48,074 bases of DNA from contig DVDV01000305.1 in NCBI GenBank assembly GCA_015296075.1, forward strand, positions 1 through 48,074, given 5' to 3'. The notes beneath the pieces were generated by a model. That model had not been told where the DNA came from. It saw only the letters and a program-made list of their open reading frames with translations, and made no database searches. Positions 26,178 through 35,464 of this stretch are shown here, piece by piece (position 1 is the first letter of the stretch; each line of letters begins with the position of its first letter). Made by a program: the position numbers and the translations under genes. This stretch comes from Leptolyngbyaceae cyanobacterium M33_DOE_097 (lineage in GTDB: Bacteria; Cyanobacteriota; Cyanobacteriia; Leptolyngbyales; Leptolyngbyaceae).

Positions 26178-26603
26178 ATGACTTCTCTACGCACGATCCT
26201 CCTTGTTGAGGATAACCCAGATGATGAGCGCCTGACCTTGCGTGCGCTACGGCGAGGCAACATTGTGAATGAGATTCATGTCGCGCGCGACGGAGAAGAA
26301 GCCCTCCACGTTCTGTTTAATTTAGAGTCGCTTCCCTGTGTTGTTTTGTTAGATCTCAAACTACCAAAAGTCGATGGTCTAGAGGTGCTTCAACAGATTC
26401 GAGGCAACTCTCGCACCCGTCTGTTGCCTGTTGTGATTCTGACTTCGTCGAGTGAGGAGCGCGATATCGTCGAAAGTTACAGTTTGGGTGCCAATAGTTA
26501 TGTGCGGAAGCCCGTTGAAATTGATCAATTCACTGAAGCAGTGCGACAGCTAGGGTTGTATTGGGCACTGGTCAATGAGGCTTTACCGGAAGGGCGAGCG
26601 TGA
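26178..26603 (+). CDS. CheY-like response regulator (Rcp1 type)
   Basis: A stand-alone receiver domain of 141 aa. The acidic pocket is E11-D12, the phospho-acceptor D59 lies in [13 protein letters not shown], the Thr/Ser switch is in VILTSS and the Lys is in YVRKPV. The [15 protein letters not shown] form is typical of regulators paired with phytochrome-like kinases (Rcp1). It has no output domain, so it probably relays phosphate to other proteins. Its stop overlaps the next kinase gene's start (TGATG), so they are co-expressed; the likely partners are that kinase, the upstream nine-PAS kinase, or both. Confidence 0.95.
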   Translation: MTSLRTILLVEDNPDDERLTLRALRRGNIVNEIHVARDGEEALHVLFNLESLPCVVLLDLKLPKVDGLEVLQQIRGNSRTRLLPVVILTSSSEERDIVESYSLGANSYVRKPVEIDQFTEAVRQLGLYWALVNEALPEGRA

Positions 26604-28936
26604 TGAGTCAACCCCTGGTTATCTTAATGATCGAAGACTCTGAAGACGATGCGCTACTCGTACAACGGGAGCTGCGACGGGGGGGCTTTGACCTGACGTG
26701 GCAACGGGTGCAGACAGATGCAGAACTGCGATCGGCTTTGGCTGAGCGCACGTGGGACATTGTAATTTCAGACTATCGCTTGCCAGAATTTGATGCCCCA
26801 AGGGCGCTTGAGTTGATCAAGCAAAGTAATATTGACATTCCGTTTATTGTCGTGTCCGGCACGATTGGCGAAGAGTCCGCGGTCGCCATGATGAAAGCAG
26901 GTGCCCACGATTATTTGATGAAAGATAATCTGACCCGTCTGCCAGAGGCGGTGCGACGAGAAGTGCGAGAAGCTCAGGTTCGAGCAGAGCGCAAAACGGC
27001 ACAAATTCGTTTACGCCAGACGGCTGAACGCGACCAGTTGGTGCGTACTCTAACAGAGCGCATTCGCCAGTCACTTGACTTAGACGAAATTTTGATGACA
27101 ACGGTGAATGAAGTGCGTCAGGTGTTACAAACTGATCGCGTGATTCTGTTTCGGATTAATTCTGACAGACAAGGGTATGTGGCTCAAGAGTCGGTCGGAG
27201 AGGGCTGGGATGCACTCTTGGGGCAAGATATTCACGACCCCTGCTTTAAAAGTGACTACATCGAGAAGTATGCCCAGGGAAGGATCTGGGCTATTGACGA
27301 CATCAATAATGGTCAAATTCAACTTTGTCATGCTGACTTTCTCCGGCAGTTTCAGGTGCGGGCCAACATGATTGTGCCGATTATGCACCCCAACGGCTTA
27401 TGGGGCTTGCTCATTGCCCATCACTGTTGCCAACCCCGGCAGTGGACACAAGATGAAGTGCAGTTGCTGAAGCAATTGGCTGACCAGGTTGCGATCGCGA
27501 TTCAACAGGCGGATCTTTATCGGCAGGCCCAACTAGAGCTAGCCGAACGGCAACGTGCCGAAGTTGCTTTGCAACAGCTTAACCAGGAGTTAGAGCAACG
27601 GGTGCAAGAGCGAACGCAGGCATTGCAACAGCAAGCGGAAGAAGAGCGGTTGCTGCGGTTGATTGTGCAGAACATTCACCGCTCGCTTGACCTGGAAGAA
27701 ATCTTGGAAACGGTGTTAGGCGAAACGCGGCAAACCTTGCAAGCCGATCGCGTTGCCATCTATAAGTTTGAACCAGACTGGAGCGGACATTTTATTGCGG
27801 AGTCTGTCGGAGAGGAGTGGGTACCGTTAGTCGGTGAAGGCATCAAAACAGTATGGGAAGACTCGTATCTCCAAGAAAATCAGGGCGGCAGGTACCGCAA
27901 CAATGAGCCGCTGGCGGTTGATGACATCTACACAGTCGGCCATTCGCAATGTCATATCGAGATTCTGGAACAGTTTCAGGTGCGAGCTTATGCAATCACC
28001 CCAATTTTTCTAGACGGTTATCTTTGGGGGTTGCTAGCGACCTATCAAAACTCAGGGCCACGCCAATGGCAAACCTGGGAAATCAGCTTACTTCAACAAA
28101 TTGGCATTCAAACCGCGATCGCGCTGCGTCAGTCTAACCTGTATCATGCGGCTCAAACCCAGGTCAAAGCCCTGGAGCAACTTAGCCAGATGAAAGACGA
28201 TTTTCTCAGCACCGTTTCACATGAGTTGCGATCGCCCCTCGCTAATATCAAAATGGCGATCGAGATGATCAAGCTCAACTTAGAGCAAAATCAGATTCAA
28301 GACCAACGCCTGAACCAATACCTTCAGATCCTTGAGGAAGGTTGCACTCAAGAACTCGCGCTGATTAACGATTTGCTTGACCTGCAACGGTTAGAGGCGG
28401 GAGTTCAATCCTTAGAGTTAGAAACGGTTGATTTCGGTTATTGGTTAGTGTCAGTGGCTGAGACTTTTGGGGTGCGCACGCAAGAGCGACAACAGCAGCT
28501 CAACATTAATGTTCCGCTGACGCTGCCCTCCATCACGACTGATTTAACGGGGCTAAAACGGATTGTGATGGAGCTGTTGCACAATGCCTGCAAGTACACC
28601 CCATCTCACGAGCAGATCACGATCGCCGCTCAAGTCAGTGACACAACTTTAGAGATTCAAGTGACGAACTCTGGTGTTGAATTGCCACCCGAAGAGTTAC
28701 CCCGTATCTTCGAAAAGTTTTATCGAGTGGTTAGTGTAGACCGCTGGAGACACGGTGGCACAGGGCTTGGGTTGGCACTGGTTAAGCGTTTGGTTGAACA
28801 TCTCCAGGGTTCTATTTGGGTAGAAAGCGCCAATGCCTTGACTCGCTTCACGGTGCAGTTGCCGCTTGCAATGGAATATCCAGAAGCCCAATTCAATGAA
28901 ATGACGGATAACTCAACAGCGAAGTCACCCATCTAA
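26603..28936 (+). CDS. REC-GAF-GAF-histidine kinase with cyanobacteriochrome-like GAFs
   Basis: A 777-aa protein. It has an N-terminal receiver (D57 in VISDYRLP), a coiled linker, GAF1 (about 155-300), a coiled coil (about 310-350), GAF2 (about 355-510), then HisKA (H540 in VSHELRSPL) and an ATPase domain with LLHNACKYTP and GTGLGLAL. GAF1 has both bilin signatures: DPCF at 212-215, fitting the DXCF second-cysteine motif, and the canonical C242-H243. GAF2 has C450-H451 in GHSQCHIEILEQFQ and W418 in a WEDSYLQ block, like red/green cyanobacteriochromes such as NpR6012g4. It is therefore a probable photoreceptor kinase. GTG 26600 is an alternative start; ATG 26603 abuts the response regulator's stop. 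There is no membrane segment. Confidence 0.9.
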   Translation: MSQPLVILMIEDSEDDALLVQRELRRGGFDLTWQRVQTDAELRSALAERTWDIVISDYRLPEFDAPRALELIKQSNIDIPFIVVSGTIGEESAVAMMKAGAHDYLMKDNLTRLPEAVRREVREAQVRAERKTAQIRLRQTAERDQLVRTLTERIRQSLDLDEILMTTVNEVRQVLQTDRVILFRINSDRQGYVAQESVGEGWDALLGQDIHDPCFKSDYIEKYAQGRIWAIDDINNGQIQLCHADFLRQFQVRANMIVPIMHPNGLWGLLIAHHCCQPRQWTQDEVQLLKQLADQVAIAIQQADLYRQAQLELAERQRAEVALQQLNQELEQRVQERTQALQQQAEEERLLRLIVQNIHRSLDLEEILETVLGETRQTLQADRVAIYKFEPDWSGHFIAESVGEEWVPLVGEGIKTVWEDSYLQENQGGRYRNNEPLAVDDIYTVGHSQCHIEILEQFQVRAYAITPIFLDGYLWGLLATYQNSGPRQWQTWEISLLQQIGIQTAIALRQSNLYHAAQTQVKALEQLSQMKDDFLSTVSHELRSPLANIKMAIEMIKLNLEQNQIQDQRLNQYLQILEEGCTQELALINDLLDLQRLEAGVQSLELETVDFGYWLVSVAETFGVRTQERQQQLNINVPLTLPSITTDLTGLKRIVMELLHNACKYTPSHEQITIAAQVSDTTLEIQVTNSGVELPPEELPRIFEKFYRVVSVDRWRHGGTGLGLALVKRLVEHLQGSIWVESANALTRFTVQLPLAMEYPEAQFNEMTDNSTAKSPI

Positions 28937-28969
28937 TCTTGATTGAATCTGCGATCGCGGTAGATAGCT

Positions 28970-29001
28970 ATCCCTCTCTTGATCAAAGGGATTGAGGGGA
29001 T
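28970..29001. terminator. Weak hairpin between convergent genes
   Basis: ATCCCTC (28970-28976) can pair with GAGGGGAT (28994-29001) with a one-base bulge. It lies between the convergent kinase and protease-nuclease genes. No T-run, so assignment is tentative. Confidence 0.25.
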
Positions 29002-29065
29002 CGGTTTGGTGTAGATTTGTCGCCTTCTGAATTGAAATTGCTATCACTACCCCAAAGGACTGTGA

Positions 29066-31120
29066 TTAACCGCGACGAGGGTGTTCGACATCGCTCAGAC
29101 CACTCAGCCTTCTGCCCTTGGCTGGCCCCGTGTAGACATCCGCCGCGCGGACTGCATCAATAAACTGCAAACCAGTCCGAGTTTCAAGTTCTGCGATCGC
29201 GACTTGAAAGGTGTTGAACTCGCCAACGGGCTTCCGTTCAAAGGGAATATCCTCAACAAACTTTTGTTGGCTCACAACATAAGCGCTCGCATAGAGTTTT
29301 CCATCGGCATCGACAACCAAAACGACTTTCCAAAAGAACTGGGGCACCTGAATTCCACGGTGCAGCGTATCGTTCGCTTGAAAGATTGGGCCTGTGAAAA
29401 CGCTGGCTAACAGGTCGTTCTGGTCAGTATTCGTAAGAATGAAATTTTCTAAACCTTGCCACAGTTCCTTCGATTGATTGAATAGGAAATATTGAGGAGC
29501 GCAGTTGGTGAAGTGGAACGTGTCATTGTTGGCAAGTTCTGCTTGTTGTTCCGTTCCCCAGAGTGGGTCTTGCCGCCGCACCAGGTGTCCCCGGTCGAAA
29601 AAGTTACCCGGTTCATTACTGTAAAACGTATTGCCTAGCTGCGCCGTTTTAGGAATGCGCGGGTCTAAAAACCAGGTGTCCCTGCCACGCTCTAGCCCGA
29701 CCCACTGTTTCCCATCAATATTCACGGCGGTAAAAAATGCTAGGCGGCGCGTTTCACACATCACAACTGAAAAGTGGGTATAGCGCAAAACGTTGTCGTC
29801 GGTGCCTTTCACAGGCGTTACCGGGCCAAATGCGATCGCCGTTGGGGTCAAGCTGGGTAGCGGAATCGACATTCCTAAAAAGTTGGGATCGTATCCGGTT
29901 CGCCCCTTGTAATAACTCAGCGATCGGGTGCTGCCATCGGCGCTGGGGCGATCGCCGGAGTCGGGCCGCCGTTTTTTGCGCTCTAAGCTAAGCTCATCAG
30001 TACTTTCGGTCAGTTCAGAAGCATCTGGTTTGAGGTGAACAACGCTTTGTCGCGGGGTTGTGCCAGGGAAGACCCGAATGCCTTGAGCATCTTCTAAAAA
30101 AGCTCGCACTAGAGAGGATGCCGCCTCTGCTTGTTGAGATTGCACTTGATTGATGCGAGCAAAAATGCGACTGGTTCTTACCCCTTCATTCGCGATCCAT
30201 TTGATCTGGGTTTCGCTCAGTTTTTCTGCGTCTAGTTTTGGCACCCATTCACCGTTGGTCAGTTGAATCTCTTCCACGCCATCGCGAATGCGGCTCTCGA
30301 CAACGCTGCGATGGTGAACCGCAACCACTTGCCAGTTATCGTTGAGTACGGGTGAACCCGATGAACCCGGAGCCGTATCACTGGCATACCACAGAAAGTT
30401 ATCTTTTAAATCATCTTGTGCATCACCGATTTGAAGTACTTTATTTTCTCGAATTGCAATTTGCTTCGGCTGTCCATCAGGATGTTGAATGACTGTAACA
30501 AATTCTTCGGGTTCGACTTTGTGCAGTGTTGGGTCAAGTCTCAAAAATTCATAATCACTCAAGGCTGCATCATCATTTTCTGACTGCTCAGCCACCGCAA
30601 CCAGGGTGAAATCTAGCTCAGGGTCGGTAATAAACGCTTCCTGGGGAGTGAGCTGAAAGGTCTTTCCATCTTGAATTCTACCGTTGTTGTTCATTTCATA
30701 GCCAAATTGAGCCGAGGCTCTCGTTGCTTCATCGGCAGAATGAATCACATGGTGATTGGTGATGAGCAAACGGGGTGAAACTAAGAACCCTGTACCCCAA
30801 CTACCATTTGCGCCGAATAAATCACCCACCCAGATGCGGCAAACGGTGCGGGCCGCAAAAGCACCCCGATACAAAAAGTTGATGGGCAGTAAGTCATTGC
30901 GCCCCAGCACACGCTCTAAATCAAAAGAAGAGACACCAGAACCACTTGCCGCCATGTTTTCTATGCGTCGCGCTAAAACGGTAAGCGGATCCGCTCGGCG
31001 ATCGCGGCTTTCAATTGTTGCCAGGGGAGCTTGTAAAGGAATCGTTGCCGCCTTCTGCTCACGCAAAAACTTGAGCTTGGCAAGAAAGGTTTCGCTGTAG
31101 GTCACTGTTTGAAGAGACAT
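29066..31120 (-). CDS. V8-like serine protease fused to a DNA/RNA non-specific endonuclease
   Basis: A 684-aa fusion. Residues about 88-275 form a trypsin/V8-like protease with catalytic H124 (TNHHVI), D170 (ELDFTLV) and S254 in GSSGSPV. A charged linker (365-400) follows, then a NUC1-type endonuclease (about 405-665) with the DRGH motif (D509-H512, H512 the base) and N539 in FTNCAPQ, as in Anabaena NucA and Serratia nuclease. All active residues are present. With ATG 31120 (GGGAG upstream) there is no signal peptide, so the protein may act inside the cell or be released by lysis; an in-frame extension to 31213 has no Shine-Dalgarno. The nuclease needs a metal ion and cuts DNA and RNA. The combination suggests a protease-controlled nuclease, a death effector or a defence protein. 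Confidence 0.9.
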   Translation of the reverse strand: MSLQTVTYSETFLAKLKFLREQKAATIPLQAPLATIESRDRRADPLTVLARRIENMAASGSGVSSFDLERVLGRNDLLPINFLYRGAFAARTVCRIWVGDLFGANGSWGTGFLVSPRLLITNHHVIHSADEATRASAQFGYEMNNNGRIQDGKTFQLTPQEAFITDPELDFTLVAVAEQSENDDAALSDYEFLRLDPTLHKVEPEEFVTVIQHPDGQPKQIAIRENKVLQIGDAQDDLKDNFLWYASDTAPGSSGSPVLNDNWQVVAVHHRSVVESRIRDGVEEIQLTNGEWVPKLDAEKLSETQIKWIANEGVRTSRIFARINQVQSQQAEAASSLVRAFLEDAQGIRVFPGTTPRQSVVHLKPDASELTESTDELSLERKKRRPDSGDRPSADGSTRSLSYYKGRTGYDPNFLGMSIPLPSLTPTAIAFGPVTPVKGTDDNVLRYTHFSVVMCETRRLAFFTAVNIDGKQWVGLERGRDTWFLDPRIPKTAQLGNTFYSNEPGNFFDRGHLVRRQDPLWGTEQQAELANNDTFHFTNCAPQYFLFNQSKELWQGLENFILTNTDQNDLLASVFTGPIFQANDTLHRGIQVPQFFWKVVLVVDADGKLYASAYVVSQQKFVEDIPFERKPVGEFNTFQVAIAELETRTGLQFIDAVRAADVYTGPAKGRRLSGLSDVEHPRRG

Positions 31121-31386
31121 TGCTTTACTCCCGAATTGGCAGAACCTTGATCCCGCTGAAAGTGATGGCACTGGACAAAGTGCTTTGCTACTTTGATACA
31201 CGAGCAAAATCAACGATTGGGTTAAGAAGAAGCATTTTGTTTCAAAGATTTACACGCTATCAAAGATTGTTTAAGAGTCATCAACTCTCAAAACCAGAGA
31301 TGATCAAGTAGGGATATGAGTGGAAGCTCTTGATCAGTATTGCTATTATTTGAAAAGTGAGCGATCGCAGAGTGATCTGGAATACA

Positions 31387-32019
31387 TTAATTGACAATGC
31401 TTTGAAGGCGATGCGCGATCGCGGTTTTCATTTGATTTTTTACTTGTGCATTATCGTAGAGTTGCAGCATGGTATTCGCTCCCCACATCAGTGTATGCAA
31501 CTCAAACGCTAGCTGCGCCGCATCAACATCTGCCCGAATTTCTCCTCGTTCTTTGGCTTCGCCTATCCACTTTTCAAGGCGCTGTAACCACTGGTTTGTG
31601 ATATCGGCTAGGCGATCGCGCACCACTCCCGGACGACTATCAAACTCCATCGCAGCAGCGGCAAAAAAGCAACCGCCAGCAAATACTTTGCGTTCGCCAT
31701 AGGCAAGCCACGCTTCCATTAAAGCGTATAAGCGAGTCATACCAGGCAGAGCTTTTCGGGTCGGGCGAATCACTTCGTTGATAAAGATTGCTTGAGCTGT
31801 CGCGATCGCGGCGAGTTGCAACTCTTCTTTAGAGCCAAAGTGGGCAAATAATCCACTTTTACTCATCCCCAATTCGCTCGCTAAGCGCCCGATCGAAAGC
31901 CCCTCCAGCCCTTCGACTGAAGCAACATTCACCGCTGTTTTGAGAATCGCTTGGCGAGTTTGTCGGCCTTGAGTGGTCGAGCGACGACGGGCAGGGGATG
32001 GTGGCTGAGTTGGAGGCAT
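31387..32019 (-). CDS. TetR/AcrR family transcriptional repressor
   Basis: A 210-aa TetR regulator. The HTH lies in LSIGRLASELGMSKSGLFAHFGSKEEL (residues about 40-66), after a basic N-terminus; the C-terminal ligand domain (from about 85) is helical with an FAGGCFFAAAAMEF segment. It should dimerise and repress by binding a palindromic operator until a small hydrophobic ligand binds. It is divergent from a GST gene, with two 14-base repeats in between that are natural operators for it. I prefer ATG 32019; an in-frame codon seven residues earlier is possible. A related motif upstream of the other GST (12642-12685) raises the possibility of a wider regulon. Confidence 0.92.
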   Translation of the reverse strand: MPPTQPPSPARRRSTTQGRQTRQAILKTAVNVASVEGLEGLSIGRLASELGMSKSGLFAHFGSKEELQLAAIATAQAIFINEVIRPTRKALPGMTRLYALMEAWLAYGERKVFAGGCFFAAAAMEFDSRPGVVRDRLADITNQWLQRLEKWIGEAKERGEIRADVDAAQLAFELHTLMWGANTMLQLYDNAQVKNQMKTAIAHRLQSIVN

Positions 32020-32071
32020 AAGCGTGAACCGTAAGGGCAATGTGTGGCCTTGATCTATTTTATAGACAAAG

Positions 32072-32117
32072 TGCGAACGGTCGTGCTAAATGTGGTTTTA
32101 GTTAACGAACGGTCGTG
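32072..32117. promoter_or_regulatory. Paired TetR operator candidates
   Basis: CGAACGGTCGTGCT occurs twice, identically, at 32072-32085 and 32104-32117, 32 bases (about three helical turns) apart. Its core CGAACGGTCG is an 8-of-10 palindrome. Position between divergent tetR and GST genes is what an autoregulated TetR site looks like. Confidence 0.65.
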
Positions 32118-32286
32118 CTTTTTAAGGGTCGCCTGAATTTCATTTGAGCGGTTGAGTCAGCTTAATCACTGCGTTGATCGCATTTCTGCATGGATAATAG
32201 GCCGACCTAATCGTGTTTCCCAGGTTTTGCTGACCTTTGCGATCGGTTCAAGCAGTCCTTGTTCTCTTTCTTTGACCTCCGATTTT

Positions 32287-32967
32287 ATGTTGAAGCTTTA
32301 CTACGCCCGTCCTTCTTTGTTCGCCCGTCCAATTTGGCTGACATTGCTTGAAAAGCAGATTCCGTTTGAGTTAGTCTCCGTCAATTTAGGGGGCGATCAG
32401 TTTGAGCCAACGTTTTTAGAGTTAAATCCGTTTGGGCATGTGCCAGTCTTAATCGATGGTGATTTTCGGGTGATTGAGTCGCAAGCAATTCTGGACTACC
32501 TGGAGGCCAAATATCCAACTCCGTCGCTGTTGCCGCAGGCACCAGAAATGTTGGCTAAGGTGCGAATGGTGCAATTTGTGGCGCTGAATGAGTTGTTGCC
32601 TGCGATCGTTGGATTGTTGTTAAATGAAACGGCAACGGCAGATTTTCAATATGCAGAAGCGCGGGTAGGGAATACTCTACGGTTTTTGGAAGGATTATTA
32701 GGCGATGCGTCCTTCTTTGCTGGGGAGCCAATCACACTGGCCGAAACTGTGGCTGGAACTCTCATTCCAGTTTTGCCAAAATTAGCGATTCCATTAACCA
32801 GCTATCCGCGCTTACAAGCCTGGTCAGAACGGTTACTCGCCCGTCCGACCTGGCAAACTATTCAGCTCAGTGAAGAAGAGTGGAATGATTTCAGACGCCA
32901 CTTCAAAGTCTTACCGAGAGTTTGGCAGCGGCGACGGCGCCAACGCACTCAAATTTTGACATCCTAA
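32287..32967 (+). CDS. Glutathione S-transferase family protein (second copy)
   Basis: A 226-aa GST with an N-terminal thioredoxin-like domain (MLKLYYARPSLFARPIWLTL, cis-Pro in GHVPVLIDGD, ESQAILDYLEAKYP) and a helical C-terminal domain (ITLAETVAGTLIPVLPKL). It ends with a basic tail rich in Arg. It lies divergent from the TetR gene and probably falls under its control. I chose ATG 32287, where the GST fold begins; upstream in-frame codons give a non-GST extension, and neither start has a strong Shine-Dalgarno. It is only distantly like the GST at 12870. Confidence 0.88.
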   Translation: MLKLYYARPSLFARPIWLTLLEKQIPFELVSVNLGGDQFEPTFLELNPFGHVPVLIDGDFRVIESQAILDYLEAKYPTPSLLPQAPEMLAKVRMVQFVALNELLPAIVGLLLNETATADFQYAEARVGNTLRFLEGLLGDASFFAGEPITLAETVAGTLIPVLPKLAIPLTSYPRLQAWSERLLARPTWQTIQLSEEEWNDFRRHFKVLPRVWQRRRRQRTQILTS

Positions 32968-33295
32968 GTAACTCGTTAAAAGATTGTTCAGATATAATCC
33001 TACGCACTAAGGTGAAGACAAGGGGCTTAAGCCCCTTGTTACTTCAGAGCTGGTTCAATCTCCTAAACTCAACGCGTGCTGCTATATATTTGATTGAGAA
33101 AATTGAGATGATTGCTACGATCGCTCAAAGTTCTCTGCACATACTGCAAAAACTATCAAATGAGATGGCTCAGTCAATGTAAATGAGATTCTGTGGTGTT
33201 GGCTGAAAAGTTAGAATGGGGGACAAAGTTCTGCTTTTGTTGAGCGTCACATTGCACCCCCTGTTTCCAATCCTTGATATTCGTAGGACGGTCGA
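32968..33295. other. Intergenic region with one palindrome
   Basis: About 330 bases between the GST (plus) and pgi (minus) genes. Apart from the palindrome at 33018-33039 nothing was recognised; a plus-strand frame at 32922-33182 overlaps the GST end and is not protein-like. Confidence 0.4.
33018..33039. repeat. Perfect 22-base palindrome
   Basis: ACAAGGGGCTT followed by AAGCCCCTTGT, exactly symmetrical. It resembles widespread cyanobacterial intergenic palindromes with GGGGCTTAAGCCCC centres (general knowledge). It lies 50 bases after the GST stop and may also act as a transcript-end hairpin, though no T-run follows. Confidence 0.6.
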
Positions 33296-34876
33296 TTAAG
33301 CTTTCACCATTAAGCTGGCGGGTTTCGCCAAATCTCCCTCAACGGTGACACCGCGATTGTTGGCTGCCAAGTGTCTCACAATCATATAGACAGTCTCAAC
33401 GTGATCGCTTGCGCCTGCGGCATCAGCTAAGGCTTGCACCGATAGTGGCGAAGGCGATTGTTTGAGTGTTTGCATCACTTGCTTTTGCAAATCGAGGATG
33501 ACCGCAGCGGCTTTTTTGCCAGCCTCAACGCCGGGTTGGTGATAAGCATTGATATTCACAAAGGAAGCATAGAAGCTGACGGCTCGTTCGTATAGTGCGA
33601 TCAATGCACCCACCATGTGGGGGGTGACTTCTGGGATGGTGATGGTGATAGAGCCACGGTTGTTGTCATACAAAGCTTCTCGCGTTCCTTGCAAAAAGCC
33701 AGAAAGAAAATCACCGCTGGTTGCACCTGGCTCAATATCGACGGAGGTGCCTTCGCGATCGCGCAGCACTTCAATAAAGGTGGCAAAGAAGTTGGGTACA
33801 CCTTCGCGCAGTTGTTGCACGTAGGCGTGTTGATCGGTTGAGCCTTTGTTGCCATAGACAGCAATGCCTTGATAAACCGTGTTGCCATCCAGGTCTTGCT
33901 CTTTACCTAAAGACTCCATCACGAGCTGTTGCAGGTAGCGGCTAAACAGCAGCAGACTATCTTTGTAAGGCAAGATGACCATATCTTTTTCGCCCTTGCC
34001 ATTGCCTTCGTAGTACCAACTCATAGCCAGGAGTGCAGCCGGATTTTGCTTCAATTCTTTAGCACGGGTGGCCGCATCCATTTCTTTGGCACCTGCTAGC
34101 ATCGCATGGATATCGATTCCTTGCAGGGCAGCGGGTAGCAGACCCACAGCCGACAGCTCTGAGGTGCGTCCTCCGATCCAATCCAACATGGGGAAGGTCG
34201 CTAACCACCCTTCTGACTTGGCAACCTGATCCATCTTGCTACCCGTCATCGTAATTGCAACAGCTTGTCGGCTAAAGTCTAAGCCCTTATCAGCAAAGAA
34301 TTTTTTGACCTCGACCATGCCGTTGCGAGTTTCGGGAGTTCCTCCAGACTTAGACGTAACGATGACTAACGTACTGTTGAGGCGATCGCCCAACTGAGCC
34401 ATACGTCGATCAATCCCAGCCGGATCCGTGTTGTCAATGAAGTGAATTTGCATGGGTGGATGTATATCAGACAAAGCCTCAGCCACAAACTGAGGTCCGA
34501 GAGCTGAGCCACCAATGCCGACGGATAAGACATCTGTAAATTTAGTTGCCTGGGGTGGCCGAATTTCCCCACTATGAATTTTTTTAGCAAAGCTATCTAT
34601 ATTCTCAACAATTGTGACGATTTCATCGCGGATCTCTGGGCTAGGCGCACGGTCAGGGTCACGCAGCCAATAATGCCCCACCATCCGTTCTTCGTCGGGG
34701 TTTGCGATCGCGCCCTGCTCAAGCGCCTCTACATCTTGCAACGCTTTTGCAAACTTGGGTTGCATCGTATTGACGAAGGCGTCATCAAACCGAACTCGAC
34801 TGATATCCAAATACAAGCCTAGCCCTGGGTGGTAGTAAAGCCAGTCTTGATAACGTTGCCAGAGTGATGCAGTCAT
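33296..34876 (-). CDS. pgi: Glucose-6-phosphate isomerase
   Basis: A 526-aa phosphoglucose isomerase that interconverts glucose-6-phosphate and fructose-6-phosphate in the cytoplasm, at the branch between glycolysis, the oxidative pentose phosphate route and glycogen. Seen here are the sugar-binding region [14 protein letters not shown], the [12 protein letters not shown] phosphate loop, the [11 protein letters not shown] segment and the [11 protein letters not shown]-terminal helix. Length fits the cyanobacterial form. I start at ATG 34876 ([12 protein letters not shown]), where the conserved N-terminus begins; an ATG five codons earlier lacks a Shine-Dalgarno. Monocistronic, with long intergenic DNA upstream. 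Confidence 0.96.
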   Translation of the reverse strand: MTASLWQRYQDWLYYHPGLGLYLDISRVRFDDAFVNTMQPKFAKALQDVEALEQGAIANPDEERMVGHYWLRDPDRAPSPEIRDEIVTIVENIDSFAKKIHSGEIRPPQATKFTDVLSVGIGGSALGPQFVAEALSDIHPPMQIHFIDNTDPAGIDRRMAQLGDRLNSTLVIVTSKSGGTPETRNGMVEVKKFFADKGLDFSRQAVAITMTGSKMDQVAKSEGWLATFPMLDWIGGRTSELSAVGLLPAALQGIDIHAMLAGAKEMDAATRAKELKQNPAALLAMSWYYEGNGKGEKDMVILPYKDSLLLFSRYLQQLVMESLGKEQDLDGNTVYQGIAVYGNKGSTDQHAYVQQLREGVPNFFATFIEVLRDREGTSVDIEPGATSGDFLSGFLQGTREALYDNNRGSITITIPEVTPHMVGALIALYERAVSFYASFVNINAYHQPGVEAGKKAAAVILDLQKQVMQTLKQSPSPLSVQALADAAGASDHVETVYMIVRHLAANNRGVTVEGDLAKPASLMVKA

Positions 34877-35464
34877 GGATTCACGTCCCATAAAAAAATC
34901 GTCAAAACTCAGTTTAACTATGCAACCATAACGCCTTCGTTACTGAGTAAACAGATAAGAACGGCGAAAAAGTTTGGTTACTTTGAAGCGATCTTTATCG
35001 ATCGGCGTTTGACATTTTACTCACTCATTAGAAAGTGTCTCCGGATAAGTTTAGAAGCCGAAAATGCCTGAGTTTACCGCTTCTCTTCTCGTGTGCAATC
35101 TAACAAAAACCAATGAAGGATTCAAGATAATCTCTTAAAGTAATCGTTTAGAAAGTCTAAACTAAACGCGATCTTAGGAAAGCTTTAAATAATTCACACC
35201 CTACACAAGTTAGGAAAAATTAAAAGAAGCTAAGCATTTTAGAATACTCTTTAGTTAATGGATATATGTGTTAATGCTTAGTTTTCATAGAAGCTGAAGT
35301 GTTGACAAATTCCTTATGAATCAAGGGTGTAAGGCTTGTGTGTTGGTTGAAGTTTCTACTTCATCGTGTTCCTCATCATAGTGAGCGAATCTAGCCCTGC
35401 ACTCAAGCTATAACTGATCCCCAACGACATTTAGGTATCTGAGTTAGGCGTTTAAGGATATTTC
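34877..35464. other. Intergenic region between divergent genes
   Basis: About 590 AT-rich bases carrying the promoters of pgi and of the secreted protein at 35465. TTGACA boxes occur at 35009 and 35302 but neither has a good -10 partner. An inverted pair CGTTTAG/CTAAACG lies at 35145-35168. Nothing else was recognised. Confidence 0.4.

Noticed and set aside
32922-33182. 86-codon frame after the second GST
   Set aside because: Overlaps the GST end and runs through a palindromic repeat; no coding character.
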